The notes under the pieces: model-generated
Databases searched by the model: none
What the model saw: the letters and a program-made list of their open reading frames with translations, nothing else
Told to the model about the DNA's origin: nothing
Shown: piece by piece, positions 33,846-42,546 of the stretch
Layout: every line of letters begins with the position of its first letter
Position numbering within the stretch: position 1 is the stretch's first letter
Program-made: the position numbers and the translations under genes
Source: Bacillota bacterium
GTDB lineage: Bacteria; Bacillota; Clostridia; Christensenellales; Aristaeellaceae
Assembly (NCBI GenBank): GCA_023425025.1
Contig: JAFADG010000061.1
Span: forward strand, 55,607 to 119,606
Direction of reading: 5' to 3'
DNA length: 64,000 bases

Positions 33846-35419
33846 ACTGGTATGCCGTGGAGATGCACACCCATACCGTCCATTCCGATGGACAGATGAC
33901 GGTGGCGGAGCTTTTAGAAAACGCAAGACGGAACCGCCTTGCGCTGATCGCGCTGACCGACCACAACACCCAGGCGGGGCTTGCGGAGGCAGGGAACAAG
34001 GTGCTGCCGGGCATAGAGTGGACCACCTACCATGGGCACATGACGGTGCTGGGCGCCGCTCGGTATGTGGATTGGCGGGATATTGCCTTTGACAGCCTGG
34101 ATGAAAAGCTGTGGGCCATCAAAGGCGCCGGCGGGCTTGCCTGCGTCGCCCATCCATACCGCATGGGCAGCCCCATCTGCACCGGCTGCCATTTTGATTA
34201 CCCCATTCGTGACGCGGCGCTTGTCAGCCTTTGGGAAGCCTGGTCCGGCGAAAACGCGCCTTTGAAGGAAGACAGCGCAAAAAGCTTTCAGGCATGGACC
34301 CGTCTGATCGACAGCGGGCTAAAGATGGCCGCGGTGTACGGCCGGGACTGGCATGCGCCCAAGGCGAACGGGCCGGTGGCCGTCACCTATATCGGCACGG
34401 AAGGCGAGCTTACGGCAAAAAGCGCGCTGGGCGCCCTGCTTACGGGCCGCACCGCCGTTACCATGGGCCCCCTTCCCGTTTTGACCGTGCAAATGGACGG
34501 CGAGGTGTTCACTCCCGGCGATACGCTTCGCCCCGGCCAAGCGCTGGCGGAGCTGAAGCTGAACGCGGAGGACCGCCGCGACTTGTGGATGAGGTACAAC
34601 CTGTCCATCCAGCAGATTCGGTTGATGGGCGCAAACGGGCAGCTGCTTGCCCGGCAGCCTTACCGGCCGGAGGGCAACAGCTTTGTTTTGACGCTTGCGC
34701 CCGGGGTCCTGCGGGCGGAAGCTTGGGGCGAAATGCACGGCAAGCCCTGCCTGCTGGCGTTCACCAGCGCCCTGTACATCCGCCACAATACCATGATTTG
34801 CGCCCATGCCGGGGCGGAGGGGGAAGCGCCAAACAGCCTCGTCTCCATCGCCAAGGCCATTGAAACGGGGTGCGACGCCCTGGAGGTGGATGTCCGCAGC
34901 CACTTGGGCAAGCTCGTCCTCTCCCATGATCCCCTGAACCCGGATGACCCGGAGCCGGTTTTGCTGGAGCAGTGCTTCTCCCTTGTCAAAAAGGCCCACG
35001 GCATGCTTGTCAACTGCGATATGAAGGAACCGGGCCTGGCCGCAGATGTGGTGGCGCTGGCCAAGGCAATCGGCATGGGCAGCCGCATCGTATTCACCGG
35101 GAGCCTGAATGAACAGGATATGCGGTCTTTCCCCGAGCGGCCCGAGGCCTTTTGGAGTGTTCACGAAATCGAGGGCACGCAAAGCCTGCAGGCAGCCTGC
35201 GACTTAAAATGCAGCGTAGTGAATCTGGACAAAGACGAAGTAACGCCGCTGTTTGTGCAGGAAGCCAAAGCGCGGAACCTGATGGTATCCGCCTGGACGG
35301 CGGATAAGGAGCAGGAGATACGGTCTCTTTTGCGTATGGGCGTGCACAGCATTACCACCAACCGCCCGCGTTTGGCCATGGCCCTTCGGGACGCGCTGAA
35401 CAAGGACGAAAACATCTAA
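33842..35419 (+). CDS. PHP-domain and GDPD-domain fusion phosphodiesterase
   Basis: This 525-residue protein has two complete phosphodiesterase modules. Residues 1-240 are a PHP domain: VEMHTHTVHSDG (His9, His11), IALTDHNTQ, LACVAHPYRMG and YGRDWHAPK supply the metal ligands. About 240-310 is a beta segment. About 315-525 is a GDPD barrel: AHAGAEGEAPNS, CDALEVDVR (Glu, Asp) and LVLSHDP (His, Asp), with the canonical HRG arginine replaced by Ala, and the late ITTNRP motif. There is no signal peptide, so it acts on imported substrate. Plausibly the GDPD half cleaves a phosphodiester and the PHP half a cyclic or second phosphoester. The ATG overlaps the stop of the CehA-like gene (ATGA). Confidence 0.88.
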   Translation: MNWYAVEMHTHTVHSDGQMTVAELLENARRNRLALIALTDHNTQAGLAEAGNKVLPGIEWTTYHGHMTVLGAARYVDWRDIAFDSLDEKLWAIKGAGGLACVAHPYRMGSPICTGCHFDYPIRDAALVSLWEAWSGENAPLKEDSAKSFQAWTRLIDSGLKMAAVYGRDWHAPKANGPVAVTYIGTEGELTAKSALGALLTGRTAVTMGPLPVLTVQMDGEVFTPGDTLRPGQALAELKLNAEDRRDLWMRYNLSIQQIRLMGANGQLLARQPYRPEGNSFVLTLAPGVLRAEAWGEMHGKPCLLAFTSALYIRHNTMICAHAGAEGEAPNSLVSIAKAIETGCDALEVDVRSHLGKLVLSHDPLNPDDPEPVLLEQCFSLVKKAHGMLVNCDMKEPGLAADVVALAKAIGMGSRIVFTGSLNEQDMRSFPERPEAFWSVHEIEGTQSLQAACDLKCSVVNLDKDEVTPLFVQEAKARNLMVSAWTADKEQEIRSLLRMGVHSITTNRPRLAMALRDALNKDENI

Positions 35420-35447
35420 ATCGCCGCCGGCGGAAGGAGGAAGCGGA

Positions 35448-36359
35448 TTGCAGCTTGCGCGTAAGCACAAACGGGAGAAAATGCGAAGCTCCCAATACGT
35501 ATGGTATCTGTTTGTGGGGCCGCTGGTGATCGGGCTGATCCTGTTCCACGCGTATCCCATATTCGAATCTCTGCGCCTGAGTTTTTACAAAACCAACCTG
35601 ACAAACGAAACATGGCGCGGTCTGCGCAATTATGAGATCGTGCTGGGCAACAGCGTCTTCTGGAAGGGCGTGCAAAACACGGTCTACCTGGGTTTATGGC
35701 AGCTTGTGCTTTCCATTCCCCTGGCGTTTGTGATGGCTTCGCTTATCGACCGGCTGCGCATGGGCAAAAACACGGTAAAAACGCTGTATTTTGTCCCATA
35801 CATCACGCCTATGATCGCAACGGCCTACGTGTTTGTGTATGTCGTGGATTATCAGGGGCTTCTAAATGCCTTTACGGGGCTGTTTGGCCTTCCTGCCCAG
35901 GAATGGCTGCGCTACCCCCTCACCTCCCAGTGGGCGGTGATTATCTTCAGCCTATGGAAGGGCCTTGGCTACACCATTATGATCGTGCTGGCCAATCTGC
36001 AGGCGATCCCGCCGGAGTATTACGAGGCCGCGGCCATCGACGGCTGCAGTCCCAAGACGGCCTGGCGGCACATCACCCTGCCCAACATGAAGTACACGCT
36101 GTATTTCCTGCTGATCAACGGCATGATCGGCATGTTCCAGCGCTTTGCCGATGTGTTCGCCATCGGCGGGGACAACCGGGGCACCCTGGGCGGCGCGGAG
36201 CGGGCGCTGTACACGGTGGTCATGTTCATTTACGAGCGGGGCTTTGGCAGCTATGACTTTGGGGTGGCTTCCGCCGCGGCCAACCTGCTGTTTGTGATGA
36301 TCCTGGTCCTGACCCTGATCTCGGTCAAAACCACCAAACTCTTTTCCAGCGAGGAATAA
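35448..36359 (+). CDS. ABC importer permease, MalF/UgpA-like (importer 2)
   Basis: This 303-residue permease has six predicted spans. It has YVWYLFVGPLVIGLILFHAY as first span and PPEYYEAAAIDGCSPKTAWR as the EAA loop near residues 185-205. The start is TTG 35448, with GGAAGGAGG ending 7 bases upstream; no ATG fits as well. It follows the PHP-GDPD gene by 28 bases and precedes its partner permease by 3 bases. Confidence 0.91.
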   Translation: MQLARKHKREKMRSSQYVWYLFVGPLVIGLILFHAYPIFESLRLSFYKTNLTNETWRGLRNYEIVLGNSVFWKGVQNTVYLGLWQLVLSIPLAFVMASLIDRLRMGKNTVKTLYFVPYITPMIATAYVFVYVVDYQGLLNAFTGLFGLPAQEWLRYPLTSQWAVIIFSLWKGLGYTIMIVLANLQAIPPEYYEAAAIDGCSPKTAWRHITLPNMKYTLYFLLINGMIGMFQRFADVFAIGGDNRGTLGGAERALYTVVMFIYERGFGSYDFGVASAAANLLFVMILVLTLISVKTTKLFSSEE

Positions 36360-36362
36360 GCG

Positions 36363-37232
36363 ATGAACACAACCATTATGTCAAAGGGCAGCCTTCCAAA
36401 AGCGGTACGCCGCCTGCCCAGGGGGTTATGGGTCTTCCTTGGCCTTTTCATTGTCGGCCTTGTCTTTCTGGCCCCCCTTGTGTGGATGGTCGTCGTATCT
36501 TTTGAGCGGTACGCCAACATCAATCCCCCCTATCCCCCCACCTTCTTAATAAAAGAGCCCTCCATTTTCAACTATACCATCGCGCTGCAAAACGGCTATC
36601 TTTTAAACGCCTACAAAAACTCTTTTCTGATCGCGGCATTGAACGTACTGTGGACGCTGTTTTCCTCCATCGTGCCGGGCTATGCTTTTTCCAAGGGGAA
36701 GTTCCATGGCCGGCACGTTTTGCTGATGATTTTACTGGCGACCATGATGATCCCCAGCGAAACAAAGCTGATCCCGCTCTACAAGATATGGACGCTGCTT
36801 GGCGGCCGCAATACCTACTGGCCGGTGACCATCGTGCTGGTCTCGCCCTTTTTTGCCATTATCGCCAAGCAGTTTTTTGACAAAATGCCAAACAGCCTGC
36901 GGGAAAGCGCCTTCATTGACGGTTCCGGGGAAATCAGGACGTTTGTGCACATTTTCCTGCCGCTTATCGGGCCGCTGGCCGCCACCATTGTGGTGCTCAC
37001 CTTTATGGGCAGCTGGAACGATTTGCTCTGGCCGCTGATCATGCTGACGGACAGCGGCTTGAAAACAGTCCCGCTGTACCTTTCCTCCTATTCCAGCACG
37101 GGCGGCTCCGGCGGGGGCATGGGCACGGCCATGGCGCTGTCCGTTTTGAGCATCATTCCGGTTTCCGTGGTATTTTTGCTGTTTCAAAAGTACATCGTGC
37201 AGAGCATTGCCTTGACCGGGCTCAAGGAATAG
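36363..37232 (+). CDS. ABC importer permease, MalG-like (importer 2)
   Basis: This 289-residue permease has six predicted spans. The EAA loop MPNSLRESAFIDGSGEIRTF lies near residues 178-197, and the end SIALTGLKE is the usual MalG-type tail. It starts 3 bases after the partner permease and precedes the binding-protein gene by about 60 bases. This importer has no ATPase gene next to it. Confidence 0.91.
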   Translation: MNTTIMSKGSLPKAVRRLPRGLWVFLGLFIVGLVFLAPLVWMVVVSFERYANINPPYPPTFLIKEPSIFNYTIALQNGYLLNAYKNSFLIAALNVLWTLFSSIVPGYAFSKGKFHGRHVLLMILLATMMIPSETKLIPLYKIWTLLGGRNTYWPVTIVLVSPFFAIIAKQFFDKMPNSLRESAFIDGSGEIRTFVHIFLPLIGPLAATIVVLTFMGSWNDLLWPLIMLTDSGLKTVPLYLSSYSSTGGSGGGMGTAMALSVLSIIPVSVVFLLFQKYIVQSIALTGLKE

Positions 37233-37295
37233 CGGTTTCAGCCCACTTTAAGGGTTTGAAATAAATGAACGCAAGAAAAAAGGAGCGTGCCATCC

Positions 37296-38576
37296 ATGAG
37301 GAAGACCCTATCTGTTCTTTTATTGCTGGCCCTTTTACTGGGCATGGCAGGCGCCGCGGCGGCGGAAACCAAGACCCCGCTTCGCGTGGTGCTGATCGGC
37401 GGTTACCTGTATGAGGACAACACAAACGCCATCAACGGCAACGCCCAGCTGGGCGTGCACGTGCTGGAAGAAAAGTTTGAAGAGCAAAACCCCTTCATCG
37501 ACCTGCAATTGATCATCATGGGCTGGGACGACTATCAAAAGAAGACGCAAACCATGATCATGGGCAACGAAGCCGATGTGTTTCTGGCCCCCGGCATCGC
37601 GCTGATGGGCGATATGCTGGAAGACCTGACCCCCTATATCCAGCGCGACAATTTTGACACCGGCGTTTTCCTGGATGGGCAGATGCTCGGCTGGCAGGCC
37701 CAAGGCAGCTTTGACCCGGAGCCCAGGCAGTACGGCTGGCCCTTCCAGGGCGATACCCGCGTGATCCTGTATGACAAGCAGATTTTTGACGAATGGAAGG
37801 TGGAGTACCTTTCCGAGCACCCCACCTGGGATGAGATTCTGACCAAGGCCACCGCCATGACCGGCGTGAACCCCGTGACCGGCGTGCAAAACTACGGCAC
37901 CACCTTGTCCGGTGCCGACGCCATCGTGCAGATCGCCGAATCCATGGGCATGCCATGGGGCGAAGGCTTTGCCATGGGCGGGCTCACCTTCAACTGGAAC
38001 ACCCCCGAATATGTAAAAGCCAGCGAGCTGATGCTGAAATTGTACGCCCTGGGCATGGTCGGCGGCTCCACCAACTTCGGCCAGGCCGACAACACCCAGG
38101 CCATCGAGCTGCGCAGCGGCTCCTGGACGTGGTCCAACTGCGCCCAGCGTGGCCTTGGCGACCGCTTTGGCGTGGCGCTGATGCCCGTCAACCCCAATAA
38201 CGGCAAATCCGGCATGTTCGCCGGCGGCCCCCTGGTCATCAGCCGCAACAGCCAGGTCAAGGATGCCGCCTGGGAATTTCTGAAATTCGCCGTCAGCGAG
38301 GATACGCAAAAGTTCATCAATGAAAACGTGTACGGTGAGGCCATGCCTGTCATTACGGCCGCCGCCCAGTGGGATGCCTTCAAGGTGCCCCAGGCCGCGC
38401 TGATTTTGAAATCCATGACCGAGAGCACCACTCCCCGCTGGATCTACCGCGCCGAATCCGTGTACAAGGGCGCCATAGACAACGCAGCCGCTTCCATCCT
38501 CAACGGCGCCGACATTCAGGCCGCCTTGGATGCCGCCGTGGAAGAAGCCAACAATCACAGGGAAGAGCTGCAGTAA
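37296..38576 (+). CDS. Extracellular solute-binding protein (importer 2)
   Basis: This 426-residue binding protein of the carbohydrate type (family 1) has a signal peptide (KTLSVLLLLALLLGMAGAAA, cleavage AAA-ET) that contains no Cys, so it is not a lipoprotein. Mature motifs include FEEQNPFIDLQLIIMGWDDY, MIMGNEADVFLAPG and AWEFLKFAVSEDTQKFI, the last being typical of this class. ATG 37296 is preferred over GTG 37287 because AAAAAGGAG lies 10 bases before the ATG and only 1-2 bases before the GTG. It ends importer 2 and is followed by a terminator. Confidence 0.89.
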   Translation: MRKTLSVLLLLALLLGMAGAAAAETKTPLRVVLIGGYLYEDNTNAINGNAQLGVHVLEEKFEEQNPFIDLQLIIMGWDDYQKKTQTMIMGNEADVFLAPGIALMGDMLEDLTPYIQRDNFDTGVFLDGQMLGWQAQGSFDPEPRQYGWPFQGDTRVILYDKQIFDEWKVEYLSEHPTWDEILTKATAMTGVNPVTGVQNYGTTLSGADAIVQIAESMGMPWGEGFAMGGLTFNWNTPEYVKASELMLKLYALGMVGGSTNFGQADNTQAIELRSGSWTWSNCAQRGLGDRFGVALMPVNPNNGKSGMFAGGPLVISRNSQVKDAAWEFLKFAVSEDTQKFINENVYGEAMPVITAAAQWDAFKVPQAALILKSMTESTTPRWIYRAESVYKGAIDNAAASILNGADIQAALDAAVEEANNHREELQ

Positions 38577-38608
38577 CCCACATACCGCCACACACTGCAA
38601 AAGATACA

Positions 38609-38648
38609 GCCCGCCCTGCGCATACGCCGCACGGCGGGCCGCTTTTTG
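38609..38648 (+). terminator. Terminator after importer 2
   Basis: GCCCGCC and GGCGGGC pair across 17 bases and are followed by CGCTTTTTG. The gene at 38758 would then need its own promoter or read-through. A TATAAT at 38700-38705 is present but lacks a convincing -35. Confidence 0.65.
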
Positions 38649-38757
38649 CTGTTATTGGAATCTGTCTGTAAACAAACATTGTTATCACGTTATGCTCTGT
38701 ATAATAAAACACCAAACCTGTATGCTCAATGGCGAAGTGTGTTTTATGAGGTATTGT

Positions 38758-39459
38758 ATGCAAAGAACATGGCTGACCGCCCACTCGGGCTGCGATAGCA
38801 CAAAGGACAATTCCATGGCGTTTTTGCAGTATGCCATGGGCCTTGAAGTCGATTGTATAGAGGTGGATGTGCGGCAGGATGCAGCCGGCATCCTGATCCT
38901 CAGCCATGACGAGGGGCCTGCCGACGCCTATCTTGCCGATGCGTTTGCCATGCTGAGCGGGCGCCACGGCATGAAAATCAACTGCGACTTGAAGGAAGAC
39001 GGCCTTGAAAACCGGGTCTATGCCCTGGCCAGGGAGTTTGAGGTGCAGGAGCAGCTTGTTTTCTCCGGCTGCGTTTCCGCCGAAGCGGCCGAACAGAACC
39101 CCCGGCTTTTTATGCACGCGGATTGGTTCTTGAATATTGAAAACCTGTTCCCCCACGTCAAAACCCTGTACCAGGCCGGGGAGGCTGATACGGACACTGT
39201 CATCCATATAGCCGATGGCCTTGAGCGGTTTATAAACGCCTATGCCGTGCGGTGCCTGAATACCCACTACTTCATTGTGCATACGCCGCTGTATGCGGAA
39301 TTGATGATGCGGGATATTCCCCTTTCCCTTTGGACACCGGATGACGAGCGGCTGATTTGCCGCCTGCTTGCAGACGGCGTCTTCAATATTACCACCAGAA
39401 ACGCAAAACGGGCCTGCGAGCTGGCAGGCAGAAGCCTTGCAAAAGGGGGCATCGCATGA
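38758..39459 (+). CDS. Glycerophosphodiester phosphodiesterase family protein
   Basis: This 233-residue cytoplasmic GDPD-fold protein has TAHSGCDSTKDNSMAF (His, with the HRG arginine replaced by Ser), DCIEVDVRQD (Glu, Asp) and ILSHDE (His, Asp) in the N-terminal 60 residues, then a barrel ending in PLSLWTPDD and GVFNITTRNA. It is somewhat short for the family (about 240-250). It is similar in style to the GDPD half of the fusion at 33842. Starts at 38722 and 38746 are also in frame; 38758 is preferred because GAGGT lies 5 bases upstream. The stop overlaps the next permease start (ATGA), so the enzyme is translated with importer 3. Confidence 0.85.
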   Translation: MQRTWLTAHSGCDSTKDNSMAFLQYAMGLEVDCIEVDVRQDAAGILILSHDEGPADAYLADAFAMLSGRHGMKINCDLKEDGLENRVYALAREFEVQEQLVFSGCVSAEAAEQNPRLFMHADWFLNIENLFPHVKTLYQAGEADTDTVIHIADGLERFINAYAVRCLNTHYFIVHTPLYAELMMRDIPLSLWTPDDERLICRLLADGVFNITTRNAKRACELAGRSLAKGGIA

Positions 39460-40295
39460 AGCTGCTCTCCCCAAAGGCCTATTACCATGCCGTCGGCAAA
39501 AAGGCTTTTTTCGAATTCGTGCTGCTCTGCGTATTTCTTCTGTTCTTTTACCTGCCCATATTGAACCTTGTCATGCTGGCCTTTGGAGAAAAGTACGAAG
39601 CCCCGGCCGTATTCCCCCAGCAGTTCGGGCTCAAGTGGTGGCATTTTGTTTTGGGCCAGCCCAGCCTTGTAAGCTCCGTCGTACAGTCCTTGGTATTTTC
39701 CGTCGTTACCACCCTTGTATCCGCCGCCGTCTGCATACCGGCCGCCTATGCCCTGGCAAGGTTTCAATTCCCCGGCCGCAGGTTCGTGCAGCTTTCCCTT
39801 TTGTTCAGCAATGCTTTTCCCAAAATGGGCCTGTACATATCCATCGGCATCCTTTATTACAAGCTGCAACTGATGGGCACTTTCGTCGGGGTCGTGCTGA
39901 TCCACGTGCTGAACTCCCTGATGTTTATGACATGGATTCCCTCCAACGCCTTTTTAAGCGTGCACCGCCAGCAGGAGGAATCGGCCAGGGATGCCGGCGC
40001 AAGCCCATTTCGCACCTTTTTGCATGTTACGCTGCCCTTGGCCATGCCCAGCATCATCGTGGCCTCCATCTACACCTTTTTGGGCTCCTTTGAAGAAGCC
40101 CAGGGCACCATGCTGGTGGGCTTCCCCAAGTTCCGCACGCTACCGGTGGAGCTGTACGGCATCATCATGGAATACGCCACCACCGCCGGGCCTGTGTTTT
40201 CGCTGATCCTCTTGATCCCCACCATCGCGCTGCTGGTCGCCTTCCGCAAATACCTGGGGGCAGACACCATATCGAAGGGCTTTAAAATGAAATGA
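39456..40295 (+). CDS. ABC importer permease, PotC/ThiP-like (importer 3)
   Basis: This 279-residue permease has six predicted spans, from the branch of binding-protein-dependent permeases used for iron, spermidine or phosphonates. The EAA loop is QQEESARDAGASPFRTFLHV near residues 170-190, and the core has SLLFSNAFPKMGLYISIGIL. It overlaps the GDPD gene before it and the ATPase frame after it (ATGA), which argues that importer 3 and the GDPD handle the same compound. Confidence 0.9.
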   Translation: MKLLSPKAYYHAVGKKAFFEFVLLCVFLLFFYLPILNLVMLAFGEKYEAPAVFPQQFGLKWWHFVLGQPSLVSSVVQSLVFSVVTTLVSAAVCIPAAYALARFQFPGRRFVQLSLLFSNAFPKMGLYISIGILYYKLQLMGTFVGVVLIHVLNSLMFMTWIPSNAFLSVHRQQEESARDAGASPFRTFLHVTLPLAMPSIIVASIYTFLGSFEEAQGTMLVGFPKFRTLPVELYGIIMEYATTAGPVFSLILLIPTIALLVAFRKYLGADTISKGFKMK

Positions 40296-40306
40296 CGGAG
40301 GCCATC

Positions 40307-41278
40307 ATGGAAAAGAATAAGCTGGAAGTCGTGAATTTAAAAAAGCGCTTCCCCAACGGGGACGGCATTGAAGATATCAACCTATATGTAAAAACCGGTG
40401 AGCTGGTCACATTATTGGGTCCCTCCGGCTGCGGCAAGACCACCATTTTGCGGGCTGTGGGCGGGTTTGCGCCCATCGACAAGGGCTCCATTTTGCTGGA
40501 CGGGCAGGATATCACCAACCTTCCTCCTGAAAAACGGCCCACTGCCATGGTATTTCAAAGCTACAACCTGTGGCCCCACATGACCATATACGACAATCTC
40601 GCCTTTGGCCTGAAGCTGCGCAAGGCTTCCAAGGCTGAAATACGCCGCATGGTGGATACCCACCTTGACATGGTCAAAATGCCCGGCTGTGAAAAAAAGT
40701 ACCCCTCCCAGCTGTCCGGCGGCCAACAGCAGCGGATCGCCATCGCCAGGGCGCTGATGCTCAAACCCTCGCTTCTGCTGCTGGACGAGCCCTTTTCGGC
40801 CCTGGATGCCAAAATACGCACCGAAATGCGGGCGGAACTAAAAAAGCTGCAGCAGCAATTGGGCATCACCGTTATGTTCGTGACCCACGATCAGGAGGAG
40901 GCCATGTCCATCTCCGACAGGATCATTGTCATGAACAAGGGCGGTATAGAGCAAGTCGGCTCCCCTGTTGAAATCTACGACCAGCCCAAGAGCAAATATG
41001 TGGCGTCCTTCATCGGGGATATGAACTTTTTTGAGGCAGACGGCGTTACAAAAGCCATTCGGCCGGAGGATATCACCGTGGACCGCACAGGCGGCGAAGG
41101 GGATATCCGGGGCACGGTCAGCCTGATCATGGTGCTCGGCCATTATGTGGCTGTCAGTGTGCAGTTAGTGGATGGCCAAACCGTAAAGGTATTCCTGGTC
41201 CGCGCCCAGGCCGACGGGCTCAGGCTCCATGATGAGGTGACCCTGACATTCACGCGGCAAATGACCTACGCATCCTAA
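40307..41278 (+). CDS. ABC importer ATPase, PotA/UgpC-type (importer 3)
   Basis: This 323-residue ATPase has Walker A GPSGCGKTT near residue 37, Q-loop VFQSYNLWPHM, signature LSGGQQQR near 137, Walker B LLLLDEP near 156, VTHDQEEAM, and a C-terminal TOBE region (AIRPEDITVDRTGG). ATG 40307 has GGAG 6 bases upstream. An ATG at 40292, which overlaps the previous stop, is an alternative start five codons longer. It serves importer 3. Confidence 0.93.
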   Translation: MEKNKLEVVNLKKRFPNGDGIEDINLYVKTGELVTLLGPSGCGKTTILRAVGGFAPIDKGSILLDGQDITNLPPEKRPTAMVFQSYNLWPHMTIYDNLAFGLKLRKASKAEIRRMVDTHLDMVKMPGCEKKYPSQLSGGQQQRIAIARALMLKPSLLLLDEPFSALDAKIRTEMRAELKKLQQQLGITVMFVTHDQEEAMSISDRIIVMNKGGIEQVGSPVEIYDQPKSKYVASFIGDMNFFEADGVTKAIRPEDITVDRTGGEGDIRGTVSLIMVLGHYVAVSVQLVDGQTVKVFLVRAQADGLRLHDEVTLTFTRQMTYAS

Positions 41279-41338
41279 AAATACAGCCTCGGCTGATGAC
41301 ATACATACGTAAGCAGAATATGAAGGAGGGTATATGCT

Positions 41339-42475
41339 ATGAAAAAGGTTGTTTCCATCATCGCGCTTGTACTGTGCCTCATGATGGCGATGGGCAGCGT
41401 GTCCGCCATGGCCGAACAAAACAAAAAACTGACCATCTGGGCCGGCGGCTCGGACAATGTGCGTCAGCAGTATGTGCTGCAGATCGAGCAGTTCAACAAG
41501 ACCAATCCCGACGGCTACGTGGCCGAGCTGCAGTTCATCACCTCCGGCACCGGCGTGCAGGGCCTGCGCGACCGGGTGCTGGCCGCCAAACTGGCGGGCC
41601 AGACCGGCACGGATTTTGACCTGATCGAGCTGGGCGGCGACGAAGTGCTGCAGTATGTCGGCGAGGGCGGAGAAGACATGTTCTTAACCCTTGACAAGGC
41701 CAAGATTCCCAACCTCTCCGGCCTCATGATCCCCGCCACCTACCGCGACGACCTGGTTGTCCCCTACCGCGGCACCACCGTGGTGCTGGCCTACAACTCC
41801 GAGATCGTGCCCGTCCCCCCCAAGACCACGGAAGAATTGTATCAGTGGATCAAGGATCATCCCGGCCGCTTCGCCTACAACACCCCGGGTTCCGGCGGCG
41901 CCGGCGGCGCTTTTGTGAACACCTCTATTTACAACTTCCTGCCCGCGGAGGCCATGACCTCCAGCGATGAAAGCTGGATGTCCCAGTGGGACAAGGGCTT
42001 TGCGCTGCTGACCGAGTTGCACCCCTATCTGTACAGCACCAGCGGCAAAGTGGTGTACCCCAACAAGAATCAGGGCACCCTGGATCTGCTGGCCAACAAG
42101 GAAGTGGATATGATCCCCGCCTGGGCGGATATGGCCATTTCCCAGACCCGCCAGGGCCTGCTGCCTGAAGCCATCAAAATCACCCAGCTTCAGCCCGCCT
42201 TCACCGGCTCCACCATGAACCTGGCCATTCCCACCATCGGCTCCAATCCGGAGGCCGCGTATGCCTTCATCAATTACATGCTCTCTCCCGAAGCGCAGAA
42301 CATCGCCCTGGATAACATGGCCGCCATTCCGGTGATCGATTTTGCGAAGCTGGATGAAAAGCTGCTCCCCTTCATCGCCTCCCTGAACATCGACGCGTTC
42401 CGCATCACCAGCATCGGCGGCCTGGGCGCCGAGCTCAACGCCCGTTGGGAAGCCGAAATCGCCACCCTGCCCTGA
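41339..42475 (+). CDS. Extracellular solute-binding protein (importer 3)
   Basis: This 378-residue binding protein is of the class used by iron, thiamine, spermidine and 2-aminoethylphosphonate importers. The signal peptide KKVVSIIALVLCLMMAMGSV ends SAMA-EQ near residue 26; its Cys13 has Leu before it, so no lipobox. Motifs are LTIWAGGSDNVRQQYV at the mature start, VPYRGTTVVLAYNSEIVP, and HPGRFAYNTPGSGGAGGAF. AAGGAGGG lies 8 bases before the ATG. The mix of importer class and the coupled GDPD gene points to an anionic phosphodiester or phosphonate ligand, by inference. Confidence 0.88.
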   Translation: MKKVVSIIALVLCLMMAMGSVSAMAEQNKKLTIWAGGSDNVRQQYVLQIEQFNKTNPDGYVAELQFITSGTGVQGLRDRVLAAKLAGQTGTDFDLIELGGDEVLQYVGEGGEDMFLTLDKAKIPNLSGLMIPATYRDDLVVPYRGTTVVLAYNSEIVPVPPKTTEELYQWIKDHPGRFAYNTPGSGGAGGAFVNTSIYNFLPAEAMTSSDESWMSQWDKGFALLTELHPYLYSTSGKVVYPNKNQGTLDLLANKEVDMIPAWADMAISQTRQGLLPEAIKITQLQPAFTGSTMNLAIPTIGSNPEAAYAFINYMLSPEAQNIALDNMAAIPVIDFAKLDEKLLPFIASLNIDAFRITSIGGLGAELNARWEAEIATLP

Positions 42476-42491
42476 TTGGTTCTATTTCCTT

Positions 42492-42522
42492 GGCGCACCC
42501 GGTTATTTCTGCCAGGTGCGCC
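42492..42522 (+). other. Intercistronic stem-loop between binding protein and permease
   Basis: GGCGCACC and GGTGCGCC pair, with further pairing inside, in the 71-base gap between the binding-protein gene and the last permease. Such stem-loops commonly cut read-through or stabilise the 5' message so that binding protein outnumbers permease. Confidence 0.6.
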
Positions 42523-42546
42523 GATTCTCGTTTTTGAGGTGAACCT

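Noticed and set aside
38677..38705. Sigma-A promoter for the GDPD gene
   Set aside because: TATAAT at 38700-38705 is good, but the only candidate -35 (TTGTTA) is 15 bases away, and the AT-rich context makes chance likely; mentioned only in the terminator entry.
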